DNA of 64,000 nt from Nocardioides marinus (GCF_013408145.1 NZ_JACBZI010000001.1:744001-808000), one strand, 5' to 3'; numbered from the stretch's first letter, positions 25,722 through 34,772 are shown. Notes: generated from the sequence alone by a model not told the origin. Program-made: numbers and translations.

Positions 25722-26515
25722 TCGGCACCCGGCTCAGCGCCGCCGGCGTCTCGGTGCGCCTCGGCGGCACGACGGTCCTGGACGCCGTCGACCTCGAGGT
25801 CCACGGCGGTGAGCTGGTGGCGCTCGTCGGGCCCAACGGTGCCGGCAAGTCCACGCTGCTGGCCGCCCTCGCGGGCGACCTCGACCTCGCCGCCGGGACG
25901 GTCCGGCTCGGGGAGCGCGAGGTGCGGTCGATGCGACCGCTCGACCTGGCCCGGCGACGGGCCGTGCTCCCGCAGCAGGGGCGCCTGGCCTTCGGGTTCC
26001 TCGTGCGCGAGGTCGTGGCGATGGGGCGTGCCCCGTGGGCGCGCACGGACCACGAGGACGACGACGAGCGTCTCGTCGACGAGGCGCTGCAGCGCGCGGA
26101 CGTCCTCCACCTGACCGAGCGCAGCTACCCCACGCTCTCCGGTGGGGAGCGCGCCCGCACCGACCTGGCCCGCGTGCTGGCGCAGGACACCGCGGTGGTG
26201 CTGCTCGACGAGCCCACCGCCGCCCTCGACATCCGGCACCAGGAGGCCGTGCTGTCGGTGGCCCGCGACCTCACGCGCGCCGGTCGCGCCGTGGTGGTCG
26301 TGCTGCACGACCTGAGCCTGGCGGCGGCGTACGCCGACCGGATCTGCGTGCTCGCCCGCGGCGCGGTCCGCGCCGACGGGGCCCCCCACGAGGTGCTCAC
26401 CGCCGAGCTGCTCGGCGAGGTCTACGACCACCCGGTGCGGGTGGTCGACGTCGACGGCGCACTCGTGGTGATCCCCGTCCGGGAGGAGGCGACGTGCGAC
26501 GCGCTGCTGTCCTGA
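25718..26515 (+). CDS. hmuV: Haem ABC transporter ATP-binding protein
   Basis: 265-residue ATPase: Walker A GPNGAGKST (~39-47), Q-loop LPQQGRLAF, signature LSGGERAR, Walker B VVLLDEPTAALD and switch His in VLHDLSLAA. Close to HmuV/BhuV of FecCD-type importers. The ATG is inside the hmuU stop (ATGA) and its 3' end overlaps the following exported protein gene by 22 bp, so the operon is tightly coupled. Confidence 0.95.
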   Translation: MIGTRLSAAGVSVRLGGTTVLDAVDLEVHGGELVALVGPNGAGKSTLLAALAGDLDLAAGTVRLGEREVRSMRPLDLARRRAVLPQQGRLAFGFLVREVVAMGRAPWARTDHEDDDERLVDEALQRADVLHLTERSYPTLSGGERARTDLARVLAQDTAVVLLDEPTAALDIRHQEAVLSVARDLTRAGRAVVVVLHDLSLAAAYADRICVLARGAVRADGAPHEVLTAELLGEVYDHPVRVVDVDGALVVIPVREEATCDALLS

Positions 26516-27573
26516 TCCTGCTGCTCGCCGGGCTCGTCCTCCCGGTCACGGTGACCGCCCCCGCGCACGCGCAGGGACGCGTCACCGTCACCGGTCCCGA
26601 CGGGGGCGCGGTCGTGGACCCGACGTACGCCACCACGCTCACGGTGCGCGGCAGCGGGTTCCAGGCCGTGCAGGGCGGGCACGGCGGCGTCTACGTCTTC
26701 TTCGGCCACGTCCGCGACGGCTGGCGGCCCAGCCAGGGCGGGCGCACCGGCGAGGACTACTTCTACGTCCCCGACAGCGAGTCGCGCGACAACCAGGGCT
26801 TCCAGCAGTTCGTCTCCTTCCCTGGATCGGACACCTCCTCCTCCGCGCAGGGGACGATGAGCCGGGCCGGCGCCTGGTCGGTCACGCTGACCGTCCCCGG
26901 GGCGGTCTTCGAGGCATTCGACCGCAGCGGGGGGTCGCGCAGCATCGACTGCCGCGAGGTCACCTGCGGCGTGATCACCGTCGGTGCGCACGGCGTCAGC
27001 AACGCCACCAACGAGACCTTCACCCCCGTCCGTGTCGAGGAGCTGTACGACGCCGACGAACCCACCGCCGCGGGCGAGCCGACCACCGTGGCCGGTGCCG
27101 AACTCACGGAGCCACCGACCGAGGAGGGCGAGGAGTCCGCGGGGCGACGCACCCGCTCGATGGCGGCCGCCCTCGAGGTCGACCGGGAGTCCGCGGTGGC
27201 CGGGCACGTCCTGCCGTTCTCGGCGGTGGGCCTGACCGCGGGCCGGCAGTACTCCCTGGTCCTCGACGACGGAGTCGCGGGAGCCGGCCCCTTCGTCGCG
27301 AGCGCTGACGGCTCGCTCACCGGCGTGCTGACCCTCCCCGTCGACCTCGGCCCGGGCACGCACGTGCTGCGCCTGTGGGCGGGTGGGGGAGAGGAGGCCC
27401 CGGAGGTCTCCTTCGCCGTCCAGCCGGCCGCTGCCGCCGTGGTCGACCCGGTCGAGCCGGTCGCCGGGGACGGCCGAGACCCGGGCGCGGTCCTGCTCGT
27501 GGTGGCCGGGGCGCTGCTGCTCGGCCTGGCTCTGCTCCGCCTCGCCCTGCTCGTGCGCGGGAGGCGGGCATGA
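26494..27573 (+). CDS. Exported membrane-anchored protein of the haem locus
   Basis: 359 residues. Signal peptide ends near APAHA; the mature protein starts with a module (TLTVRGSGFQ, then GVYVFFGHV) related to parts of the two last HtaA proteins, here with HGVSN in place of HSNTS. A Thr/Glu-rich spacer follows, a second beta domain (FSAVGLTAGRQYSLVLDDG), then a C-terminal helix and RGRRA tail for membrane anchoring. Two Cys (DCREVTC) may form a disulphide. It lacks a complete HtaA domain. GTG 26494 has GGGAGGAGG upstream. Probably a surface haem-handling accessory. Confidence 0.75.
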   Translation: MRRAAVLILLLAGLVLPVTVTAPAHAQGRVTVTGPDGGAVVDPTYATTLTVRGSGFQAVQGGHGGVYVFFGHVRDGWRPSQGGRTGEDYFYVPDSESRDNQGFQQFVSFPGSDTSSSAQGTMSRAGAWSVTLTVPGAVFEAFDRSGGSRSIDCREVTCGVITVGAHGVSNATNETFTPVRVEELYDADEPTAAGEPTTVAGAELTEPPTEEGEESAGRRTRSMAAALEVDRESAVAGHVLPFSAVGLTAGRQYSLVLDDGVAGAGPFVASADGSLTGVLTLPVDLGPGTHVLRLWAGGGEEAPEVSFAVQPAAAAVVDPVEPVAGDGRDPGAVLLVVAGALLLGLALLRLALLVRGRRA

Positions 27574-28811
27574 GCCGCCGTCTCCTCGCCGCGCTGCTGG
27601 TGGCCGTCGGTGCCGCCGGCGTCGCCCTGCCGGCCGCGGCCGCCCAGGACCAGCCCGGCGACGCCGACTCACCCACCACCACCGCGCTCGAGGACGTCAC
27701 CCTGCGCTGGGGCCTCAACGACGAGTCGAGCAACCGCGCCTTCGCCCCCGACACCTACAACTTCTTCTCCGCCGGTCGCATCCCCGACCCGGGGCGGGGC
27801 GGGACCACGATCGACCGGGCCGACTGGAGCAGCCGCGACGGCGCGGTGCAGGTCGAGAAGTGGGACGGCACCGCCTGGCGTCGCGCGACCTGGGCCGGCC
27901 TGCGCACCACCAGTGCCGGCGACCCGCTCGGCTCCCCGACGGCCGGCACCTTCAGCAACCACACCGTCACCATCTCGGGTGGCGACGGTGTGGTCGACAC
28001 CGTCGCCGGCACCGCCACCATCGCCTGGGAGGGCGAGGTCACGGTCCTCTACTACTCCGGCATGAGCTTCTTCCACCTCGCCGACCCGGTGCTCGAGGTC
28101 GCCGACGGGGTCGGGGTGCTCACCGCCGAGGTGTCGGGCTACGCCTCCTCCCAGGAGGACCCGGACGTGTGGGAGCCGGTCGACCCGGAGCGGGTCACGG
28201 TCGCGGACCTGCCCGACGTGGAGGTCGACGCGCTCGCCGACGGCAGCCTCGACACCGGGCTCAGCTGGCGACCGGCGTACCTCGGGGTGCGGGTGAGCGG
28301 CGTCCCGCAGCAGCGCGACGGCGAGCACGCCGGCTCCTTCCCGCAGTCCTTCGTCGACGCGATGGACCGGCTCGGCACGGCCGCGTTCTGGTACTCCAGC
28401 GGCGGTTCCACCGACGCCTTCAAGGTCGCCGCGCCGCTGACCCTCTCGACGGGCGCGGACGGCGCGGTGGGTCCGACGCCCAACGCCCCCACCAGCCCGA
28501 GCGCCACCGCCACGCCGGCCCCGCCGACCGTCCTCCCGCCCCCGGCGACGGTGACCGCCACGGTCACCGCCCCGGCCGCGTCGCCCTCCGCCCCGCCTCC
28601 CGCCCCCGCGGCACCCACGCCGGTCGTCGGGCCCTCGGCGACCTCGGTCGCCCCGGTCACGACCGTGACCACCCAGACCCGTCTGCTGGCCGCCCCGGCC
28701 GCGGCGACCCCACGTGACCGTCCCGACCCGCTGTGGTGGGTCGGGGGCAGCCTGCTGCTGCTCTCGGTCGCGGTCCTGCTCGTCCCCGTCAAGAAGAGGA
28801 ACATGCCATGA
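27570..28811 (+). CDS. HtaA-domain haem-binding surface protein, membrane anchored
   Basis: 413 residues: signal peptide (cut near AAAAQ), one HtaA-type domain (VTLRWGLNDESSNRAF..., then TATIAWEGEVTVLYY and LADPVLEVADGVGVLTAEVSG), a long Pro/Ala/Thr/Ser-rich stalk (~300-380), a transmembrane helix (LWWVGGSLLLLSVAVLLV) and a KKRN tail. This is the plan of corynebacterial HtaA/HtaB, which bind haem at the surface and pass it to HmuT. ATGA overlaps at both ends place it inside the operon. Confidence 0.85.
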   Translation: MSRRLLAALLVAVGAAGVALPAAAAQDQPGDADSPTTTALEDVTLRWGLNDESSNRAFAPDTYNFFSAGRIPDPGRGGTTIDRADWSSRDGAVQVEKWDGTAWRRATWAGLRTTSAGDPLGSPTAGTFSNHTVTISGGDGVVDTVAGTATIAWEGEVTVLYYSGMSFFHLADPVLEVADGVGVLTAEVSGYASSQEDPDVWEPVDPERVTVADLPDVEVDALADGSLDTGLSWRPAYLGVRVSGVPQQRDGEHAGSFPQSFVDAMDRLGTAAFWYSSGGSTDAFKVAAPLTLSTGADGAVGPTPNAPTSPSATATPAPPTVLPPPATVTATVTAPAASPSAPPPAPAAPTPVVGPSATSVAPVTTVTTQTRLLAAPAAATPRDRPDPLWWVGGSLLLLSVAVLLVPVKKRNMP

Positions 28812-30175
28812 ACCGCGCCACCGCCCTCGGTGTCAGCCTGGCCACGGCCCTGGTCCCGACGCTCGCGGCCTCCGCCGCCGTCGTCGGGCTGGCCGCCCCG
28901 GCCCACGCCGATGCCGCCGCGCCCGTCCTGAGCTGGGAGATCTCGCCCCGCTTCGACGACCACCTGTCCACCCACACGCTGTCCGACGGCGCGAGCGAGG
29001 ACGAGGACGGCGTCGTGTCGTTCCCCCTCGTCGCCGCCGACCTGGACCCGGCGACCGGGGCGGGCACCCTGACCTACGACGGCTCGGTCAAGGGGGCCTT
29101 CGCGATGATGGGCACGGAGTACTACTCCGTCACCCTCGCCGACCCCGTCGTCTCGGTCACCGAGGACGGCAGCGGGTCGCTGAGCGCCGTCGTCTCCGCT
29201 GCCAATGCCGCCACGCAGCAGGGGGCAGCCGCGACGACCGACCCCGCGCGCGTGGTGGTCACGACGTTCAGCGACTCCGCCTGGACGCCGACCAGCGGCC
29301 TGTCCACGCTGCAGTCGACGCCGGACTGGGCCCGGGTCCTGCCCACCGGCAGCCCGGCCGCCCTGGCCCTGGGTCTCTCCGACACCCAGCCGGTCGACGG
29401 CCAGTCGTTCGCGCCGGAGTTCCTGGCCCAGCTCACACCCGGCGTGCGCGCCCACTTCTACGCCTCCGGGTCCGGCTCCGACGCCACCAAGCAGCCGTCG
29501 GCGTTCGCGGCCGAGGCCGCCGGACCGCAGGTCGCGGTGCGCACCACCTCCGCCACGTCGGACGCGCTCGTGCTCGACGTCGACGGCTCCGGCTTCACCG
29601 GTGTGACCAACCCCGGTGACGACGGCGTGTACGTCGGCCTCGCCCCGGCCGGTGGCCTGCCGGACACCGACTCCCAGCAGGACCAGGACGCCTTCGCGGC
29701 CGCCGCCTGGGTGCCGGCCGCACAGATGACCGACGGCACCATCGACGTCACCCTGACTGCCGAACCCGCCGACCTGGACGCCGAGCGTGACTACAGCGTC
29801 TACACCTGGCAGGCGCACGGTCACTCCAACACCAGCCAGGACACCGAGACCGCGGTCGCGATCGACTGGGCGGCGCTCGGGCTCGCCGACGTCGCCTCGA
29901 CGACCACGGTGAAGGTGAAGAAGAAGCCCACGACGAAGCGCCGTGGCGTGCTCCTCGCCAAGGTCACCGGTGAGGCGGGCAAGGCCTCCGGCAAGGCCGT
30001 CGTGACCGCGAAGAAGGGCGGGAAGACCAAGAAGGTGACCAAGGCCGTCACCCGTGGCAAGGCCCGCGTCACGCTCCCCACGCTGTCGCGTGGGAAGTGG
30101 AAGGTCGTGGTGGTCTTCAAGCCGTCCGACACCTACGCGCGGTCGACCGACCGGCTGACCCTCAGGGTGCGCTGA
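28808..30175 (+). CDS. HtaA-domain secreted protein with shared AHxHSN module and Ig-like tail
   Basis: 455 residues. Signal peptide ends near PAHA. HtaA domain ~38-210 (VLSWEISPRFDDHL, GTLTYDGSVKGAF, VTLADPVVSVTEDGSG). Then a beta module ~230-350 beginning VDGSGFTGV and ending TWQAHGHSNTSQDT (~332-346). The last ~90 residues form a Lys-rich Ig-like repeat (KVKKKPTTKRRGVLLAKVTG to TLRVR). No C-terminal helix, so it is probably secreted or held to the wall by charge. ATG 28808 overlaps the previous stop. Confidence 0.85.
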   Translation: MNRATALGVSLATALVPTLAASAAVVGLAAPAHADAAAPVLSWEISPRFDDHLSTHTLSDGASEDEDGVVSFPLVAADLDPATGAGTLTYDGSVKGAFAMMGTEYYSVTLADPVVSVTEDGSGSLSAVVSAANAATQQGAAATTDPARVVVTTFSDSAWTPTSGLSTLQSTPDWARVLPTGSPAALALGLSDTQPVDGQSFAPEFLAQLTPGVRAHFYASGSGSDATKQPSAFAAEAAGPQVAVRTTSATSDALVLDVDGSGFTGVTNPGDDGVYVGLAPAGGLPDTDSQQDQDAFAAAAWVPAAQMTDGTIDVTLTAEPADLDAERDYSVYTWQAHGHSNTSQDTETAVAIDWAALGLADVASTTTVKVKKKPTTKRRGVLLAKVTGEAGKASGKAVVTAKKGGKTKKVTKAVTRGKARVTLPTLSRGKWKVVVVFKPSDTYARSTDRLTLRVR

Positions 30176-30178
30176 GCC

Positions 30179-32215
30179 GTGCGCAGGATGCTCGCGGGCC
30201 TGGTGGTCTGCTGCCTCGGCACGCTGCCCGTCGGGCTCGCGGGCGTCCTGGCGGCGCCCGCCGCCGCCGATGAGACCAACCACGACAGCACCGCGGCAGC
30301 CCCGGTGCTGCGCTGGGAGGTGTCCCAGCAGTTCGACGACCACCTCAGCAGCCACGCGCTCGGCGGGGGCGCGACCGAGGACTCCGACGGTGTGGTCACC
30401 TTCCCCGGGGGGACCGGCACCTACGACCCCTCGACCGGCGTCGCCGAGGTGGCCTACCAGGGCTCCGTGCGGGGTGCCTTCCAGCTGGGCCAGGAGTTCT
30501 ACCACGTCCGCATCGCCGAGCCGGTGCTGCAGGTCGACGGCTCCGGGCGGGGGGAGATGACGGCTCTCGTCTCGGCCGCCAACATCGCGGCCCAGGGGGA
30601 GGAGGCGCAGGAGACCCAGCCCGCACGGGTCGTGATGTTCGGCTTCGACGTCGGCGCCTCCGACTGGGCGCCCAACGGTGCGCTCGCCTCGCTGTCGGCG
30701 ACCCCCGACTGGGCGGGTGTCGTCGAGCCGGGCAGCGAGGACGCCGCCGAGCTGGGGATGGACGAGGGCACCCCGATCGACGGCCGCGCCTGGGCCGTCC
30801 CCTTCCTGCACCAGGTCACGTCGGGGGTCCGCGCCCACTTCTACGCCACCGGCTCCGGCTCGGACGACAAGAAGCGCCCGGCGGCGTTCGTCGCCCAGGC
30901 CACCCCCACCGACGTCGTGCCGGAGCCCGAGCCCCCGGCACCGCTGACCCTGGACTGGGCGGTCTCCTCGGAGTTCACCGACGTCTTCGACCGCAGCCTC
31001 ACCGGTGGCGCGACGGAGACCGACGGGGTCATCACCTTCCCCGACGGCCGCGGCAGCCACGACGAGGCCACCGGCGTCACCACGGTGTCGTACGCCGGCT
31101 CGGTCACCGGATCGGTGCCCGACCCGTTCCTCGGGATCTCGACGCGGTACTCCCTCACCCTGGCCGACCCGCGGCTGCAGGTGGACGGGACCGGCGCGGG
31201 GCAGGTCACGGCCGTGGTGTCCGGGGAGACGCCCAGCCCGCTGTCGCCCGTGCTGCCCATCCTGCCCGGCACGAGCACGACGCCGACCCGGGTGGTCGTC
31301 GCGACGTTCTCGGTGACCGCGGAGGACTGGTCGGCCTCCGACGGGGTCGCCACCCTCGCGACCACCCCTGACTGGGCCACTGTGGGCAGGAGCTTCCCGG
31401 CGGCCTTCCTCGACCAGGTGACCGCGGAGTCGCGCGACCACTTCCGGGCCACGAGCGAGGACGCGGCCCAGGACGCCAAGGCGCCCGCGCCGCTCACCGC
31501 CAGGGCCGTGCACGTCCCGGCACCCGAGCCGGAGCCGGAGCCGGGGCCCGAGCCGGAGGCGTGCGAGCCTGCCCCGGCCTCGCCGTCGGTCTCGGTCTCC
31601 CGCCTCGACACCACCAGCGGCGACACCTTCCGGGTCCTCGGCACCGGGTTCCGCGCGGAGAGCTGCCCCGGCGACAGCGGCGTCTACGTCGGCATCGCCG
31701 AGGGCGACGTGCTGCCGGACGTGGCCGAGCGGGAGAACACCGAGCAGTTCCTGGCCGTCGACTGGGTGAGGCCCGGACGGATCGTCGACGGGGCGTTCAC
31801 CAGCACCCTGTCCCTGCCCGACGGGGCCCCGGAGGGCACGGCCTCCGTCTTCACCTGGCAGGCGCACACGCACTCCAACACCAGTCAGGACACCGTCACC
31901 GCGCTGCCCCGTGCGGCTGCGGAGCCCGCCCCGACCACCACCACGCTGCGGGTGCTCAAGAAGCCGCGCGCCGGCGAGCGTGGTGCGGTGCGGGTCCTCG
32001 TCACCGCGAACGGCGCGCCGGCCTCGGGGCGGGTGGCGCTGAAGGTGCGCCAGTCCGGTCGGGTCGAGACCCATCGGGCCACGCTGCGCTCCGGCGGCAG
32101 GGTCAAGCTGCGGCTCCACCGGGCGAGCGAGGGCAGGCTCGTGGCCATCGCCACCTACGAGGGCGACGAGGACCACGACCGGTCCGAGGACCGGGTCCGC
32201 TTCAAGGTGCGCTGA
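30179..32215 (+). CDS. Two-HtaA-domain secreted haem protein
   Basis: 678 residues, a longer version of the preceding protein. Signal peptide ends near AAADE. HtaA domain 1 ~40-240 (VLRWEVSQQFDDHL), domain 2 ~258-450 (LTLDWAVSSEFTDVF), a Glu/Pro linker, the shared module (VLGTGFRAESC to TWQAHTHSNTSQDT, ~558-572), then an Ig-like basic tail (TLRVLKKPRAGERGAVR). GTG 30179 follows the upstream stop by 3 bp. Two HtaA domains per chain resembles corynebacterial HtaA, which has two haem-binding repeats. Ends directly against the convergent TetR gene. Confidence 0.87.
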   Translation: MRRMLAGLVVCCLGTLPVGLAGVLAAPAAADETNHDSTAAAPVLRWEVSQQFDDHLSSHALGGGATEDSDGVVTFPGGTGTYDPSTGVAEVAYQGSVRGAFQLGQEFYHVRIAEPVLQVDGSGRGEMTALVSAANIAAQGEEAQETQPARVVMFGFDVGASDWAPNGALASLSATPDWAGVVEPGSEDAAELGMDEGTPIDGRAWAVPFLHQVTSGVRAHFYATGSGSDDKKRPAAFVAQATPTDVVPEPEPPAPLTLDWAVSSEFTDVFDRSLTGGATETDGVITFPDGRGSHDEATGVTTVSYAGSVTGSVPDPFLGISTRYSLTLADPRLQVDGTGAGQVTAVVSGETPSPLSPVLPILPGTSTTPTRVVVATFSVTAEDWSASDGVATLATTPDWATVGRSFPAAFLDQVTAESRDHFRATSEDAAQDAKAPAPLTARAVHVPAPEPEPEPGPEPEACEPAPASPSVSVSRLDTTSGDTFRVLGTGFRAESCPGDSGVYVGIAEGDVLPDVAERENTEQFLAVDWVRPGRIVDGAFTSTLSLPDGAPEGTASVFTWQAHTHSNTSQDTVTALPRAAAEPAPTTTTLRVLKKPRAGERGAVRVLVTANGAPASGRVALKVRQSGRVETHRATLRSGGRVKLRLHRASEGRLVAIATYEGDEDHDRSEDRVRFKVR

Positions 32216-32779
32216 TCAGGGTGCGCTGACCGCCCGCAGCACGAACCTCGCCACGCTCTCCGGAGCCAGTCCCCGGGGAGCGAGGCAGGCGTGGACCAGC
32301 GCGACCGTCGCGTCGAGGTCCTCGACGGTGAAGACCCCGGCGCGCTCGCCGTCGGTCAGCACCTCGCGCAGCACCTTCTCGACCGCCACGACGTGCTCCC
32401 GGATGGCTTCGCGCGACTCGGGCGGGAGCACGCCGTACAACCGGGGACCCAGGCCGAGGTGGAACTCCTCGCCGGAGGCCAGGTGGTGGTGCACGTAGGC
32501 CCGCAGCCGCGCGGCCGGTTCGGAGGCCTGCGCCAGGACCTCCTCCAGGCGCGCGAGGTAGCGCGAGGTCTCGTGGCCGGCGAAGGCCACGACCACGGAC
32601 TCCTTGTCGGGGAAGTGGTGGTAGATCGTGGTGCGCCCGACCTCCGCGCCGGCCGCGATCTGGGCCATCGTGATGGCGTCGAAGCTGCGCTCGGCGAGGA
32701 GCTCGGCGAAGGCCGTGAAGACGCGGTGGTGGATCTGCGCGCGGTGCTCGGCGAGCGAACCGCCGGTGATCCTGGGCAC
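32216..32779 (-). CDS. TetR-family regulator
   Basis: 187 residues. N-terminal HTH: AFAELLAERSFDAITMAQIAAGAEVG followed by RTTIYHHFPDKESV, the classical TetR recognition helix. The C-terminal ligand domain (ASGEEFHLGLGPRLYG) is not diagnostic. It is third in a run pnp-TetR-TetR (10-bp gap) and abuts the haem cluster tail to tail. It is one candidate for the regulator of the hmuO-hmuT palindromes, but only by position. Confidence 0.88.
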   Translation of the reverse strand: MPRITGGSLAEHRAQIHHRVFTAFAELLAERSFDAITMAQIAAGAEVGRTTIYHHFPDKESVVVAFAGHETSRYLARLEEVLAQASEPAARLRAYVHHHLASGEEFHLGLGPRLYGVLPPESREAIREHVVAVEKVLREVLTDGERAGVFTVEDLDATVALVHACLAPRGLAPESVARFVLRAVSAP

Positions 32780-32789
32780 GGGCCCGAGG

Positions 32790-33464
32790 CTACGGCAGGT
32801 CGGCGCGCAGCATGCCGGCCGCCATCGAGACCAGGTTGCGCACGAAGGTCTCGCTGTCCAGGCCCAGCCGCTGGGTCGACCCGCGCTCCTCGGCCCGCGC
32901 GCGGTCCCCGATGGCGCGCAGCACGAACGAGGTCAGCAGCGCCAGCCGCTCGGCCCGGACCTCCTCGGGCATCGGGGGCATCCGGGCGGTGATGAGCTCG
33001 TAGACGGGCACGCCGCCGGTGCGCTCGAGCGCGGTCCGTACGTCGGGGTCCTTGTCGTGCTGCTCGTCGGCGATGAGGTCGGCGACGATCACCAGGTAGC
33101 ACCGGCCGCTCCAGCCGGTCTCGGACAGCTCGGTGGCCGGGCGCACCAGCGCCTCGAGCGCGGCCGGGAGGTCGTCGTCGGGCCGCTCGAGGGCGGCCTG
33201 GTGCAGCCGGTGCTCACGCTCGGACAGGAAGTCGGCGTGCTGCTCCAGCACGGCGGCGAGCAGGCCCTCGCGGGAGCCGAAGTGGTAGTGGACCGCCCCC
33301 CGGTTGCGCTGCCCGGCCTGACGGGTGATGTCGAGCAGGGAGGCGTTGGTGACGCCGTGCTCGGCGAAGGCCCGCGTGGCGGCGACGAGGAGCCGCTGGC
33401 GGGTCTCGGCGCCGCTGGCGGCGGGGCCGCCGCTGGGAGTCTCCCCGGGGGAGGGTGCGGTCAT
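32790..33464 (-). CDS. TetR-family regulator
   Basis: 224 residues. HTH region ETRQRLLVAATRAFAEHGVTNASLLDITRQAG with GAVHYHFGSREGLL. The C-terminal domain carries YLVIVADLIADEQHD. It starts 12 bp after pnp and is followed 10 bp later by the second TetR gene; the pair may be co-transcribed with pnp. Ligand and targets unknown. Confidence 0.88.
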   Translation of the reverse strand: MTAPSPGETPSGGPAASGAETRQRLLVAATRAFAEHGVTNASLLDITRQAGQRNRGAVHYHFGSREGLLAAVLEQHADFLSEREHRLHQAALERPDDDLPAALEALVRPATELSETGWSGRCYLVIVADLIADEQHDKDPDVRTALERTGGVPVYELITARMPPMPEEVRAERLALLTSFVLRAIGDRARAEERGSTQRLGLDSETFVRNLVSMAAGMLRADLP

Positions 33465-33476
33465 GGTGGGCTCCTG

Positions 33477-34280
33477 TCAGATCCGGGGGACGACGCGGCT
33501 GAGGAGGTCGCCCATGCGCGAGGCGGCCGCGCGACCGGCCTCGATCACCTCGGAGTGGTCCAGCGGCTGGTCGCTGATGCCGGCGGCGAGGTTGGTGACC
33601 AGGCTGATGCCCAGCACCTCCATGCCGGCCTCGCGGGCAGCGATGGCCTCCAGCGTGGTGCTCATCCCGACCAGGTGGCCTCCCAGCACGCCGGCCATCC
33701 GCACCTCGGCGGGGGTCTCGTAGTGCGGGCCCGGGAACTGCACGTAGACGCCCTCGTCGAGGGAGGGCTCGACCTCGCGGCACATCGCCCGCAGCCGCGC
33801 GGAGTAGAGGTCGGTGAGGTCGACGAACCGGGCGCCGACGATCGGCGAGCGACCGGTCAGGTTGATGTGGTCGCTGATCAGGACCGGCGTGCCGGGGGTC
33901 CAGGACTCCTTGAGCCCACCGCAGCCGTTGGTCAGCACGATCGCGCGGCAGCCGGCCGCGGCAGCGGTGCGCACGCCGTGCACGACAGCCTCCACACCCT
34001 TGCCCTCGTAGTAGTGGGTGCGGGAGAGGAAGACCAGCAGCTGGCGGTCCCCGGCCCGTACCGAGCGGATCTTCCCGCTGTGCCCGGCCACCGCCGCGGC
34101 GGAGAAGCCGGGCAGGTCGGTGGTGTCGATCTCGGCGGTCGCCTCGCCCAGGGCGTCCACGGCCGGCAGCCAGCCCGAGCCCAGGACCAGCGCGACGTCG
34201 TGCCGCTCGACCCCGGTCAGCTCCGCCAGACGGGCGGCGGCGTCGTCGGCGCGGGTGTAGGGCGTCGGCTCGTCAGTCAC
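33477..34280 (-). CDS. Purine nucleoside phosphorylase
   Basis: 267 residues, trimeric PNP/MTAP family. VALVLGSGWLP (~30-40), GHSGKIRSV phosphate site, YYEGKG, LTNGCGGL and QFPGPHYETPAEVRM all present, with GMSTTLEAIAAREAGMEVLGISLVTN. It phosphorolyses inosine and guanosine, completing the purine branch started by adenosine deaminase. The GTG at 34280 has TATCCT 8 nt upstream, so a leaderless start is plausible. It is 31 bp downstream of the cyclotransferase-like gene. Confidence 0.93.
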   Translation of the reverse strand: MTDEPTPYTRADDAAARLAELTGVERHDVALVLGSGWLPAVDALGEATAEIDTTDLPGFSAAAVAGHSGKIRSVRAGDRQLLVFLSRTHYYEGKGVEAVVHGVRTAAAAGCRAIVLTNGCGGLKESWTPGTPVLISDHINLTGRSPIVGARFVDLTDLYSARLRAMCREVEPSLDEGVYVQFPGPHYETPAEVRMAGVLGGHLVGMSTTLEAIAAREAGMEVLGISLVTNLAAGISDQPLDHSEVIEAGRAAASRMGDLLSRVVPRI

Positions 34281-34311
34281 GAGCGGTGAGGATACGCCCC
34301 CCGCGAGCCGC

Positions 34312-34764
34312 TCACAGCCCGGTCGAGCGACAGGGCCGCCGACGCAGGGCCGCGACGTAGTCGTCGGGGGCCGAGGCCGCCTCGGCGGCGTCGGCCAGCA
34401 CCCCGAGGTAGGACGCGGAGGGCAGCCCGCCCTCGTAGGCGTCGAGCACGTAGGTCCACGCGACCTGCTCACCGGTCATCGTCGAGACCCGCACCTTGGT
34501 CTTGCGGTAGAGACCGGAGTCGGCGGACTCCCAGCCGTCCAGGGCGACCTCGTCCTCCTTCGTGACGTCGTAGACCGCGACGTACACCCGCTCGAAGGAG
34601 TCCTGGACGATCGTCGACAGGGCGCCGTCCCAGCCGTGCTCCTCGCCGCCGAAGGTCAGCCTCCAGCCCTCCAGCCACCCGGTCGTGTTCAACGGGGAGT
34701 GCGGGCAGCGCTCACCCATCCGGGCGGGATCGAGGTTGGTCCCGTAGGCGGCGTAGAGCGTCAC
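34312..34764 (-). CDS. Gamma-glutamylcyclotransferase-like protein
   Basis: 150 residues. The opening [14 protein letters not shown] is the substrate-binding loop of the gamma-glutamylcyclotransferase (GGCT/AIG2-like) fold, and Glu in [12 protein letters not shown] is near the expected catalytic position. GTG 34764 is taken because the motif starts right after it and TAGCCT lies 8 nt upstream; an ATG 11 codons earlier lacks a ribosome site and would overlap the divergent promoter. Real substrate unknown. Confidence 0.75.
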   Translation of the reverse strand: MTLYAAYGTNLDPARMGERCPHSPLNTTGWLEGWRLTFGGEEHGWDGALSTIVQDSFERVYVAVYDVTKEDEVALDGWESADSGLYRKTKVRVSTMTGEQVAWTYVLDAYEGGLPSASYLGVLADAAEAASAPDDYVAALRRRPCRSTGL

Positions 34765-34772
34765 GACACCGA

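Noticed and set aside
26494..27573. A complete HtaA domain in the first exported protein after hmuV
   Set aside because: It lacks the opening L-x-W and the G-S-V / L-A-D-P pattern; it resembles only the accessory module of the other proteins.
28139..32176. A very long open frame on the minus strand opposite the HtaA genes (~1345 codons)
   Set aside because: It is the mirror of GC-rich coding on the plus strand, has low-complexity Gly/Arg/Val/Asp composition, no domain, and lies over clear HtaA proteins.
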